A DNA stretch of 64,000 nt from Stomorhina lunata (GCA_933228675.1 OW121742.1:127077983-127141982), one strand, 5' to 3'. Shown: positions 10,725 to 21,655, numbered from the stretch's first letter. The notes: generated by a model not told the origin, from the letters alone. Numbers and translations are program-made.

Positions 10725-13530
10725 TGTGCTATCTTTAGACCTGAACAGGGGGAAAAAGTAAATTTGGATCTTTGAGATGATTTTTTGGGATTTTATATGT
10801 TCATAATTTTTGTTCCTTATGACAAGAACTACAAATTGGCCTCAAAAAGTGAATCCGAACGGTTTGCAAGATCTGAGCCAAATCTTTAGGGCTTACTAAA
10901 CAAAATGAAGATGATTTTGGGCCCTTTGAGACCCATGTTACTTTGAGTATAGTTTTGTTCGGAAATATTGTTTAACATATGGCAATGCATTTTGACTATG
11001 ATGAACACTTCATATATGAATATTTGCTTAAATAAATAGTTAAAATGTTTTTCAAAATTTTCTATTAAATAAAACATTTAACTTATTTTGCTTTAACATT
11101 TAATTTTATTTAAAAACCCAATTACTTAACAAAACCCTCAAAAAAAGAAATTTTCAAAGTCCCCACATGCAAACTGACATCTTCAAAGTTAAATCTTTTG
11201 TAATAGAAAAGGTGTTGCTTTAAATTCCACATACAAATTGTTCGAGCAAAATCTCACAAAAATGTCCTTAATTTTAGACTAAACCACAGAAAGGAAAGGA
11301 AGAAACTCCAAAAAAACAATAGCAACCCTCAGAAATAGCCAACGATTAACTTTCTTTTCAAATAAGTTTGTTGACCAGAAACTCTGGTTAGCAGAAAAAA
11401 GCACTCACATTCAATGAGTTGTTGCTTTCGAAATGAAAGGAAGAAATAAGGACCATCGAATATTTAAAAGCAAGACTTAAGTATCAACATAAAACGTTCA
11501 GTTTTATGACTAAAGCAAAAAATGCTGTAAAAAAGTAAAAGATGACCCTTATAAGCTGGAACATATCCTTGAAAATAAAATGTATGAGCATGTCCTTACA
11601 TGCTTTAGCATGATGTTTAATCATGAGTATGTTGTTTACTTTTACTTATTGTGAAGAGTCCACAAATCAAAAAGAAATTATCCTTTTTAACAAAAAAACC
11701 TTTTGTATTAAATTTTCAAGGTGTGGAAAATCCCTTCAAAAAAGCTATAATTTCTTTTTAATACTAAAACCTAAATGAGATATTTAACAAAACATGAATG
11801 AATTGAACTTTAAATAAAAGCGGAATTTAAGGAAAGAGCTAAGGAGTTGATTGGCCAAAAATAAATAACCAAAAAACCATAAATAAACCTAAAATGACGA
11901 AGATGAATTGAAAGTATTTAAATATTCAAATTGACAAAGAGTAATGGAAATTAAAAGAGCCAAAGAAATGTAAATTTGTTTATGATTTTATTTTATATGG
12001 TCAATAAAAAAAACTTTGGTCAAAAGACAGACACAAAAGAAAAAGGGTAGATGTTAAGGGGAAGTGCTTAACATAAGGGATCTCTATAATTTTTGTCTGC
12101 CCAATCTCTAAGTCTTCAAATAATCAACAGTTTTGGGCTAAAAAGTTTTCGTTAACAAACAAATAAAGTCTTAAAAACAGACGCTTGACCTAACGAACCA
12201 TAAATTAACTACGTTAGTTTTAAGTGTTTGAAAGTGTTGTTTGGCATTATCCTTGTTATGGCTCTTCTTCTTCTTCTTTTCAGGTTCTAGTTTAATAAAG
12301 TGTTATTTAAGTGTTCTTCTATATGTTATGTCTTGCTGATGTTACCTGGGGCCATAAAAACTTCAATTGGCTAGTGTAGCAATTCTTTGGCACTCTTTCT
12401 TCTAGAAAGTATAGACAGACACAATTTTCTTCCTTTCATTTCTGACTAAAGCTTTTATTGTGTTTTAAGTTTTTAAATTTGATTATAAAAGACAAAGAAG
12501 TCTCTAACTCAATGTATTTTAAATATTTTGATAAATTACTATTTTTATTTTGGAATATTGAAGTTTTTGTTGAAAAGATGTGAAATTCCTTAGAGATTTT
12601 TGAGGGTTTTTTGGATTATTTTAGGAATTAGCATATTAAATAAATATCGTTAGTAATATGGCCATAAATATGGTTTTATATAAGTAAAAAAATAAATATT
12701 TATTAAAAAATATTTAAACAATAATTTAAGTTTTGAGTCCGAACAACAAAACTGCTACAATATTCTTTTTTTTAAGTCTTACAAATTACATATCTTAATC
12801 ATGATTTTCTATAAAAAAGTTTTTTCTATTAAACTTTTATTACATTTGGTTTCTTTACTAACAAAGGTAAAGCTTTTGATAATTTGTAAAAAACATGATT
12901 TTTTAGTAATTTGTAAAATTAAGCTTTTTTATTCAAAAAATATTTTTATATATTTATTTGATCTCAACGGAAAAGCTTTTAAACATTTTTATCAGAATCT
13001 ATTACAAGTGATTTTTTTTGGTAGCTTTATACTCATCATTTTTTTACTATAATTTTTTTTTTAAGAATTTTTATTATATTTGAAAACATTTGTGCTTTTT
13101 ACTATAAAGCTTTTTATATGTTTTTGAGAAAGCTTTTTGATAAAAATGAGAGTTTGCTCAAAACATAATTTTCATAAAAAGCTTTTACATGCAACTTTTG
13201 CTATGGAACTTTTGATTTAAACAACAGCTTTGGATTAGGCTTTATTGTGAAACCTTTTTGAAAAAAATGTGTTTTTTTTGTCAAAAAATACTTTTGAATA
13301 TATTTTTTGCAAAAAATTAAAAAAATATTATTTTTGTTAAAAAATTTGAATTGGCTGCAAAAAATTTTTTTTACTTAATTTTCTAAGATTTTTTTATCAA
13401 AGTTTAAAACAATCTATTGCAAAAGTATAAGAAAGTAGAAACTAGTTATAGATTTGGCTTTATAGAAGACTTGTCCAAAAATACATACATTAATATCTGC
13501 ATTTGTGGCAAAAGCTTTGTATGCTCTTCC
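10725..13530. other. AT-rich unique DNA, no gene supported
   Basis: No conserved coding, RNA or clear repeat structure was recognised. The frame at 12801-13052 is Phe/Lys/Ile-rich and looks like AT-rich noise. Confidence 0.5.
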
Positions 13531-13533
13531 GGT

Positions 13534-13598
13534 CAGTGTTGCCAGACTTACATTTTTCTTCATATAATCCAGCAAAAAATTAGAATCTGGCAGCACTG
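13534..13598. mobile_element. Short inverted-repeat element with hAT-like ends
   Basis: The left end CAGTGTTGCCAGA is matched by TCTGGCAGCACTG on the right, with 12 of 13 positions complementary. The spacing is 65 bp in total. The ends resemble CAGG-CTGCCAGA of the hAT-like element at 19665-21152. No 8-bp target duplication is visible. It may be a very short MITE or two ends brought together by internal deletion. Confidence 0.45.
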
Positions 13599-14129
13599 AC
13601 TTGAAAAGACAACAGACTTTGCAAAGACAATTTTACGTAAGTGTGAGCGAACAAACATAGTTGCGCCTCGCTCATACATAGTGTGAAAGCTCAAAAGCTC
13701 TTTTGTAGAAGTTCGCATATTGTGCTGAAGAGCTGGACGGCTCCGCTTTATAGGCTAAAAAAAACTTGTTTTATTTTAAACTTTTATAGTATTATAGCTT
13801 TTTTTCTTTATATTTTTCATTAGTAGTTATTGATGTTTTTGTTTAAAACCAGAGACCGAATATTAATACTTTTAAAACAATATTTTCATATTTTAATCCA
13901 TACAAAAACAATCATTGAAGTTTAAAAAATAATAAATATCCCCAAAGATTTTTAATTGTTCAAAAAATTTTTTATCGTTTTTCAATCCGATGAAAATAAA
14001 AAATAAAAAAATCGTTTGGGATATTTATCAGTTCAAAATTATTTTCATCTTTTTTCATCCGATGAAAAAAAAAAATTTGGTAGAAAATATTCAAATTTTA
14101 TTTCTGTATTTGTCCTGGTTTCATTCATC

Positions 14130-14420
14130 ATAATGTTCTTGCATAGATTACGAAACTCCAAAATCCTTGCGCCGTTGCAGGGGGATTTCTCGCATGATTA
14201 CCCCTTGGAGTAGAATATTCTGTAATATTGTTTCTTTTAATGCTTAAAACATCGTGAGTGCTAAGTCGTTTGGTGATGGGTCCAAAGACACAAGGCATGT
14301 TTGTATAGCGAGCCGCTCGATCCGAGACTGAGGCCCGCTTGCAGCCGCAACTAACATGTTGAACAGACGCTGCATTTTCGTACTTTACGAAGTACAATTA
14401 TCTTAGACCCTTAGACCATA
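14130..14420. other. GC-richer island of unknown nature
   Basis: This stretch is clearly less AT-rich than its surroundings, with GCGAGCCGCTCGATCCGAG and nearby sequence. The 89-codon minus frame across it has no domain I recognise. It may be part of a decayed transposon that also covers 14526-14700. Confidence 0.3.
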
Positions 14421-14525
14421 TACGTTGGAATGGTTCTTAGATAACTCCCTTTTATATTAGCCCTGACCTATAATCCCATACTGGTTGTTTACCGCATCTA
14501 AAACTAGGTTGCTAAGGTTTCCAGG

Positions 14526-14747
14526 ATGTACCACGAGAAGGTTAGAGTGGGATTTGGATACAGTTCTTACCTGGTAGCTAGAGACGTCAGGCAATTGTGC
14601 ATCCTTCTATTCCCTATGCTCCACTGGGAGCCAAGAATGACAGAAGAAGATTTGTCCTGGTATAAAAAGTCTTTAGGACGTTTAAATAACAATAAATTCA
14701 ATTATTGTTGCAAATTATATGTTGAAATGGTTTTGCGAGTCAAATAA
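14526..14747 (+). pseudogene. Coding remnant with LHWEPRMTEEDLSW motif
   Basis: The frame encodes 73 residues with a motif related to the minus-strand remnant at 8600-8800. SSY is followed by an HW-x4-(I or M)TEE(E or D) signature. Upstream and downstream extension is not visible, so it is likely a fragment. It lies just after a GC-richer island, which could belong to the same decayed element. Confidence 0.35.
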
Positions 14748-14759
14748 ACCACCAATAGT

Positions 14760-17030
14760 TCCATTAGGACTATTAGGTTTAACTTCGATGTCCTAAAACA
14801 TTGCAATTAATTGGAAACATATTCATACATTCATTGTTAAAAGTTTTATAATTTCAAAAATATTTTATTTTTCAAAGCCAAAACAGAAGTTCAAAAATAA
14901 AACAATCAATAAAATATTTTTCTGTTCGGATATTTATCGTTCAAGATATTTAAAATTTTCATCATTAGGGATATTAATATTTCAAATAAAAATCCCTCAT
15001 TTTTATTCATCGATCGAAATGAAAATAAATTTTCATCGGCAATGATATTTATACTTGATTGATTTAAAAAATAAAACAATATTCGGTCTCTGTTTAAAAC
15101 ATACAATTTATAGATTTTTTATTAAGAATAGACCTTTTATGAAATTTTAAGGTTCATGAGCTTTAAAAAAAAAAAAAAAAAAATGTGAAATTATTAAGCG
15201 TTAAAAATTTGAATCAATTATTAAAAATTCCATTGATTTGTAGTTTTTTATATGTTCATTTTATGATGAAAGCTTTTTTTAGCTTTTAAGATTACTTTAA
15301 GGAAAGCTTAATATTTCACAGTTATAAACTTTTTCGGATTTCTATTGATGATACAAGCTTTTAATAATATACATTTTTTTGACTAAAGCTTTTCCGGATA
15401 TATTAAAAAAATGTATTATTTTTTTCAAAAAATTTATCATTTGTACTAAAATGATTTTAGATATTTTTTTTAAGATATTGTTTTTGCTTTATATTATTAA
15501 AAGCTTTTTCGAAGTTTTCGATTTATGAAAAAGGTAACTAAGTTTTTCTAACCTTAAAAATACGAAAACTTTCAAAAAAGTTTTATTTTATTTTTTATAT
15601 AAATTTTAAATTATCCGCTTTAATGGTTTAATAGGAAAATCTATTGTCATAAAAATGATTTTTATTTAAAATAAATTTTTACCGGTTAAATTTGATAACA
15701 TCTTTTCTAGTATTCAAGGAAAATTATTCCTATTTTTTCTTGCACTATAACAATAGAGCTTTTCTTTTATAGAAAGACATATTCATAAAAGTTGTATATA
15801 AATAAATATTTTTATATTGATAATATACATAAAACTGTTTAAATGCACATGCTACTTTCTTAAGGTTAAAGCATAAAGTTGCAACAATTGTTTTTTTTTA
15901 TCAGAAAAGCTGAAAGCAGTTATGCGTTACATTTACTGCAGCACCAACAGAGATGAATTCATGTTTATAAGTATAAACAAGGATATATCCTTTAGAAATT
16001 GTTATAGAATCACCCACACATGAGAAAGGTATTCATAAAATGGAGCAATGTATTGTTGCTATCAATGCATTAAAGGCATTGGTTTGGCTTGACTTGATGT
16101 GTTTTCTTAAAATGCACTTGTACATTCTACATTTGGGTGCACAGACTACAACCGTGCAACAACCATAAAGCAACAATTGTTGTTTGGCTTAATAAACTCA
16201 AAAGTAGTAAAATTTTACTTGTTCATCATACTTTCATAACTAGAAATTAACCCATTAAAAGCTGAGTTGAAGTAATTAACTCAAAGAAATACAGAGTATA
16301 TTTTTACAATAGAATAAAAGTTTGTGACAGATTTGAAAATTTCTTAAATTTGAGAAATATTGTCTTTTTAATTACCGTTTTTGAGTGGGTTAACATTTAA
16401 AATACTTGCATCAAAATGTTGATAATAAGGTATATAATTTAATATCAGTAGAAAATAAGAAAAACTAACAACAAATGGTTTTTCTTTATTCAAACAAAAG
16501 CCATTTTAGCATTTTGCCATTTTCAAATAAATACAAGATTGCAACTCTATTGTTTTACAGTTTTCTTGAAAGAAGGTGCTTTTCCATGTCAGTTCTTCTT
16601 ATTGTCTTACCTTCATACATATACTAATATTTCAAGAAGAAATCCTGCTATAAGAAAACCCATTTAAGCATGTTTTCTTTTGCTTTCCTTTTATTTTATT
16701 TCTATTTGTTTTGTTATAACCTCCTCACAGTATGCAATAATTTCCTATTTATTTTAAGATCCCAAAAGTATGCAAGCATTTTACAACATTCCGTTTAAAT
16801 AAGCATAATGTTAAACAAAACGTCTTGGAAAAGAACTGTACATACACAAGTAAAATATTTGTGCAGTTAAATAAATATGAATATGAGTGTATTGAAAACT
16901 TGCATGTGTAAGAATACATTTACTTTAGGTGTGTGTTAGTATTTTTATTTTTTGTTTATATTCGATTGTGCTTTTTTTCTTGTTGTAAGTAAACAAATGT
17001 TTTTAACATGTTTTTCTTTTTTTTTCTTTT
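14760..17030. other. AT-rich unique DNA, no gene supported
   Basis: Nothing beyond poly(A/T) runs and short AT-rich frames was recognised before the candidate exon at 17035. Confidence 0.5.
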
Positions 17031-17034
17031 GCAG

Positions 17035-17122
17035 TTTAAGTAAAAAATGGTGTAAAATGTTAAGTGTAAAAAAATATAAATATTGATGATAAAGAACCTG
17101 AGCGGAAAGAATATTAAATCAG
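17035..17122 (+). other. Candidate small non-coding exon
   Basis: A long pyrimidine tract ends in TTTTGCAG at 17027-17034, a strong 3' splice site. After 88 nt the sequence reads CAG followed by GTAAAT at 17123, a good 5' splice site. The interval has stops in all plus-strand frames, so if real it would be a UTR exon. No partner exon was identified. Chance is quite possible in AT-rich DNA. Confidence 0.25.
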
Positions 17123-17254
17123 GTAAATATTTACAAATGCATATTTATTTACACATAAATTAAAGCATAGTTTAAGGTGAAAGCCAATTTTGAATAAAAT
17201 TTTAAAATATAACCTAAATTTGAGAATTATTAATACTAAAAATAAATCCAATAC

Positions 17255-17450
17255 CAAATAATGAACTCAACCTAGAACCAAACCTTAAACTGAACTTTTA
17301 ATTGAGATTTGCACTATAAAAAAAAATGAAGATGCAATATAACCTTGAACTGAATCTAGAATTGAATCAGAAACTGAACATTGAGCTTTAACTAAAACTG
17401 AATTTCAGTAGAACCTAGAACTAAATCCTACCTAAATGGAGAGATAACAT
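17255..17450. repeat. Decayed 11-12 bp repeat related to CTAGAACTGAA
   Basis: Degenerate words such as CCTAGAACC, CTTGAACTGAATCTAGAA and CCTAGAACTAAAT recur at roughly 11-13 bp. They resemble the reverse complement of the 11-bp satellite, CTAGAACAGAA. This is probably an old, decayed array of the same or a sister satellite. Confidence 0.45.
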
Positions 17451-17524
17451 CGAAACCAACTTAACTTCAAAGTTTTAACAGTTCTTTTTAACATATATGA
17501 CAGCTGTTAAAAATCAATATAAAA

Positions 17525-18145
17525 AATTGTCCTATATAAAATTTTTTCTACAGAAACATTTTCAATATAAATTTGTTTCTATAGAAAAAATTTTCCATTC
17601 AAAATTATCTTTGTATATATATTTTATATTTAATTTTTTTGTAGTCAAATTTTTCATTCAAAATTTATTCTATCGAAAATTTCTTTGTAAAGAAGAATTT
17701 TTCATATACAATTTTTTGAATAGAAACATTTTCCATATACAATTTTCTGTATAAAAAATTATTTATATAGAAATTTTTCCATATATTCCGTATTTTTTTA
17801 ACATAAATTCTCCATATATTCCAAAACTTTTAACATAAATTTTTTTGTATGGAAACATTTTCCATATACAATTTTTCGTATAGAAAAAATTTCCATATAA
17901 ATTTTTTTTGCATAGAAAAATTTTCTATATAAAATTTTTTGTATGGAAAAATTTTCAATAAACATTTTAAGTATAGAACAATTTTCAATAAAAGATTTTT
18001 GTACAGAAGAATTTTTTATATAAAATTTGTTGTATAGAAAAGTTTTCAATATAAAATTTTTTGTATAGAGAAAATTTTCAATATGAAATTTGTTATATAG
18101 AAAAATTTTCAATAAAAGTTAGTGCTATAGAAACATTTTCAATGA
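17525..18145. repeat. AT-rich 30-bp minisatellite, GTATAG/CAATATAAAA type
   Basis: Units read TTGTATAGAAAAATTTTCAATATAAAATTTT, different from the GATAAAA type. The same subtype occurs in the hAT-like element at 20.4-21.0 kb. The array runs directly into a segment homologous to that element's right end. Confidence 0.8.
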
Positions 18146-18260
18146 ATTTTTTTATTATTCGCCTATATCTTTGATATATTTTGGACAATTCCGGTTCTTT
18201 GTCGATATCTGAAAATTTACTTCCGGTTCGCTTTTTCACGAAAAATTTCTGGCAGTCCTG
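18146..18260. mobile_element. hAT-like element right end, second copy
   Basis: The segment aligns by eye with 21035-21152: a TGATATA block, GGACAATTCCG or TGACAATTCCG, then AAATTTACT and a terminal TTTCTGGCAG(T/A)CCT. As at 21 kb it follows a CAATATAAAA minisatellite, so array and terminus travel together. No left end with CTGCCAGA was found upstream, so the copy seems 5' truncated. Confidence 0.6.
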
Positions 18261-18329
18261 CATACGACTGATTCTAAAACCGCATCCATAATATAATTTA
18301 AACCTAGTCCTAGAATGCCTAGTCGAATG

Positions 18330-18620
18330 CATCGATTTGGCACTAGATCTGGAACTATTTTTAAACTAATTAGGACTGATCAAGCACTGATCAACAAATT
18401 ATTTAGAATTGATCTTGAACTTAAATTAAACTGATCTTGAGCTGATCTAGAACTTATCTAGAACTAGACTGGAACTGTTTTACTAGTAATCTTGTATTGA
18501 CTTAGAACGAATACTGAACTAATTTTTAACTGATCTAGATTTCAATGCCAACTGATCTAGAACTAATATAGACCCAAATTAAAAATTAAATAGAACTAAT
18601 ACTTTACTATAGAAGATCTG
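18330..18620. repeat. Decayed 11-12 bp repeat of CTGATCTAGAA type
   Basis: Repeated words GATCTAGAAC, CTGATCTTGA, CTGATCTAGA and AGAACTAAT recur every 11-13 bp. The unit CTGATCTAGAA differs from the satellite unit CAGAACTAGAA at three of 11 positions. It looks like an old array that has lost homogeneity. Confidence 0.55.
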
Positions 18621-18624
18621 AACT

Positions 18625-19655
18625 AAGCTGGTAAATTTAAATCATATCTGTAATAAATCCTTTTCAAAATTTTTAATATTAACCATAACTCAGTTTTAAA
18701 ATCAAACAACTTCCATCTCAGCAACAGGACCTCTTACCCACAAATTGTGGCTCATTTTGTTGTATTGTATGTGGCAAATGCTTCATTATTAATTAGACTC
18801 ATTTATTTTTTGTCTTTTGTACAAGACTTAAGGGGGAGTTCAAGAAACAAAAAACCTCTATTAGCTTTGGGTAGTTAAGTTACCTTAATTAAATGTCAGT
18901 TTACATTATTAAATAATATTATTGTTGCCGGCTGAGATGAGCTAAGTCTTCTAAAGAGGCTGGGTAATAATTTCTAGGATTAAAAATATTCTTTTTTCGT
19001 TTTTTATTTGCAAAAATTTCATTATAACTTTTTGTTCCGAAATTTGCATATGAGTTTGTTTCTCGTTTTTGGTTGTAAATTCCCAGGAGTTTTTGCTGTT
19101 CATTTTCATAAATCAATTTCTTAATCAGGAAATAATACGGGGTAATTAACACTCATGTAATTATATTGTTTAATTAAAAATGTTTTGAAAGAATTTTGTG
19201 GTGTCTAGATTTGTATATATTTGGCGGTAATTCTTTTATAACTCTAAAAAGCCTCTAGAAATTGGTCAAGGACTATTTTGGGCTTTTACTTTGTGTACAA
19301 ACCTATGTCAAGCTATTCGAAGTGAGTGTGAGTCATAAGTGGAAAATTTTGTTATAATACAAAACTTCCCCTAACAATATGACACTTTATATAATAATAT
19401 TTCCTCTTGTTTTTTTATAACAGAATTGAAACTCGAATTTCGAAATTTTTTGAAAAGAGAATACAAAAATTGTTATAACATATATTTAAATAATTAAAAA
19501 TTTTGTTATAAAGGAAGTATAAAACTTTTATACAAATTCAAAATTTGTTTTCGAAATTTTTCGAATAGGGGAGGGGAAATGTGATTCTAATAAAATTTCA
19601 AACTTTTCTTTCTATAGTTTTTTATAGAAGAGAGAAATTATGCTGTAGTTTTAGG
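18625..19655. other. AT-rich unique DNA, no gene supported
   Basis: No recognisable domain was found. The frame at 18919-19152 has no known motif. Confidence 0.5.
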
Positions 19656-19863
19656 GGAAGTAAGCAGGCCTGCCAGATTTGACAATTTATCGGCATTTTC
19701 GCGATAAAAAAATAAAGAAAATTAAGAGACCCTTTTTTAGAATATTCAAGGATAAAGAACATTTTTCATGGTAAAGGTTCTTGTAAACGGTTAATAGATA
19801 AATTGCATTCAATAATCCAAAAGAAGAATTAAAATCCTTTCCAACGACTTAAAATTTATTAAA

Positions 19864-20182
19864 ATCTGGGGTCAAATCACGGCATTCGATATCGATCGAA
19901 ATCTTAGATATTTACAAAACATTTTTATAGCATACTTTGAGGATCATCAATATTATTTAAAAGATACACAGTCTACATTAATGTTTTTAAGTTATTTGCC
20001 AAAATATGAACAACAGTAAAAGAGTTTTAACTGAACTATATGTTTTTAAAAATCAAATGGATACCAAATTTCAATAAACTTTTTGCATCAAAGTAACTTT
20101 GAACATCCCTAAAGTATAGTTCACAATATTCGCTTGAAAGTCTGAGTTTCGCTCGATATCGAATGCGATAATTTGGCCCCTA
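19864..20182. mobile_element. Nested MITE with CATTCGATATCGA termini
   Basis: The left end GGGGTCAAATCACGGCATTC and the right end, ending GCGATAATTTGGCCCC, are imperfect inverted repeats of about 35 bp. Weaker similarity extends to roughly 90 bp inwards, including a TATACTTTAGGGAT-like word opposite CATACTTTGAGGAT. No coding frame is present. It is probably a non-autonomous DNA transposon nested in the hAT-like element. Confidence 0.6.
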
Positions 20183-20639
20183 ATAACGCGTTAAGAAGTT
20201 ATATATTTCACAAAAATACCTCAGACGTCTAACTTTGGAATTCTATAGCATCTAAACGATATAATTTATGAAACTTTTTTTACACCATAAAATCCGGAGA
20301 TAAAAGGATAATATATTTATTTTTGGGACGAAAATTTTCAAAATCATTCTATAAGTTTTCCGCCGAAGAACTTTTAATTTTTTTTTTCTAAAAAAAGATT
20401 TTATATTTAAACTCGTGTTCTATAGTGAAATTTTCCATTTAAAATTTTTTCTATCGATAATTTTTCTCTATATAAAAATTTTTTTGTAAAGAAGAATTTT
20501 TCATATACAATTTTTTTAATAGAAAAATTTTCCATATAAGATTTTTTTAATAGGAAAGTTTTCCATATAAAATTTTTTTTTATATAAAAATTATCTATTC
20601 CATATTTTTGTTATGGAAAATTTTTCAATTTAAAATTAA

Positions 20640-20674
20640 ACAATAAATTGGGATCTTAGTGCAATATACTACAG
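20640..20674. mobile_element. Right-end fragment of Tc1-like MITE
   Basis: AAATTGGGATCTTAGTGCAA continues to ATACTACAG and is followed by TA, matching the right end of the 6.3 kb copy. Confidence 0.7.
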
Positions 20675-20823
20675 TAAAATCTTTAATAAAATTTGTTTGT
20701 ATGGAAAACTTTTTTGTATTGAAAAATTTTCAATATAATATTTTGTGTATAGAAAAATTTTCCATAAATATTTTTAGTATGGAAAAATGTTCAGTGTAAG
20801 ATTTTTTGAATAAAAAAGTTTTA

Positions 20824-20880
20824 CTGTAGTGTATTGCACTAAAATCCCAATTTGTTACAATTATTTATTGTTGTAATAAA
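20824..20880. mobile_element. Left-end fragment of Tc1-like MITE
   Basis: TA precedes CTGTAGTGTATTGCACTAAAATCCC, the left terminus of the same family. It faces away from the right-end fragment at 20640-20674, so the two are outward halves separated by minisatellite. Confidence 0.7.
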
Positions 20881-21159
20881 CAGTTTTTTGAAATTTTTTG
20901 TATAGACGAATTTTTAATATAAAATATTTTGTATAGACAAATTTTCATTATGATTTTTTTCTATTAGAAAAATTTTCAATATAAAATTTGTTCTATTGAA
21001 AAATTTTAAATAAAAGTTTGTGCTAAAGAAACATTTTTTTAATATTCTGCTGTATTTGTGATATAGTTTTTGACAATTCCGATTTTTTGGAGATTTCTAT
21101 AAATTTACTGCCGATAATGCCAATTCTTCACAAAAAAATTCTGGCAGACCTAGAAGTAA

Positions 21160-21589
21160 ATGAGAGATAGAGTTAAATTATGATTTTATTTTTAGAACGT
21201 ATTTTTCGTTCTCGCTCTCTTTCTCTCTTTGAATTTCTCATCATCACAAGTAGCTTTTTAAAATAAAAACAAATATTTTCTGGTGTTGTTGATAAGATTA
21301 GTTAAGTGGTTGATAGGTCTGTCACTGCAACCGGCCGACTGGAAGTGACTAAAGGACTGACTGACAGACTTTAGCGTAAGCGGAAGAATAGTAATTTTTT
21401 GTTTTGGTTAAAACGTGAATTTCACGTGTATTTCTTCAGTATTTACTATTAGAGAGCTGAGAGAATAGTCTCGGGAAAAAAGAGAACGACACAGAAAAGG
21501 ATGAGTTTTAGGGGGTGAATTTTTTGTGGGTAAACTTACAACCACAATTGTTTCAAATGCAATTTTCATCAAAGTTTGTCCTGAATTTG
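21160..21589 (+). promoter_or_regulatory. Upstream region with GAGA-like tract and palindromic E-box
   Basis: A pyrimidine tract TCTCGCTCTCTTTCTCTCTT at 21209-21229 gives GAGA-type sites on the minus strand, a typical GAF/Trl binding context. ACGTGAATTTCACGT at 21413-21427 is an odd palindrome with 7-bp arms and overlaps the E-box CACGTG at 21423-21428. These sites lie 200-410 bp upstream of the predicted start of transcription. Binding is inference. Confidence 0.4.
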
Positions 21590-21655
21590 TATAAATACAT
21601 ACGACAAGGAAGAGCTCGAGTCAGTACAACGTTGTTGATTGCCAAGAAAAGACGT
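21590..21655 (+). promoter_or_regulatory. Core promoter: TATA box, Initiator and DPE
   Basis: TATAAATA lies at 21590-21597. TCAGTAC at 21621-21627 matches the arthropod Initiator, with the A at 21623 as predicted +1, 33 nt from the TATA start. AGACGT at 21650-21655 falls exactly at +28 to +33 and fits the DPE consensus RGWYVT. Finding all three in register is strong evidence for a real start site. It predicts a 5' UTR of 190 nt. Confidence 0.8.

Larger units (their letters stand above)
20425..21035. repeat. AT-rich 30-bp minisatellite inside the hAT-like element
   Basis: Units of GTATAGAAAAATTTTCAATATAAAAT type are degenerate. They surround two fragments of the Tc1-like MITE at 20640-20674 and 20824-20880. 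Confidence 0.75.
19657..21160. mobile_element. hAT-like element with internal minisatellite
   Basis: The left terminus at 19665 reads CAGGCCTGCCAGATTT. The right terminus ending at 21152 reads AATTCTGGCAGACCTA. Their inverted match is about 11 of 13. The flanks are GAAGTAAG at 19657-19664 and GAAGTAAA at 21153-21160, a near-perfect 8-bp target duplication as expected for hAT transposons. Both ends share an inner TATCGGCA word. The 1488-bp interior has no transposase and holds a nested MITE, a 30-bp minisatellite and pieces of a Tc1-like MITE. It ends about 460 bp upstream of the promoter of the 21813 gene. Confidence 0.7.

Noticed and set aside
14130..14420. rRNA or snRNA fragment because of higher GC
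   Set aside because: I could not match it to any rRNA or snRNA segment that I know.
17798..18112. 104-codon Lys/Phe-rich minus frame
   Set aside because: It follows the 30-bp minisatellite period.
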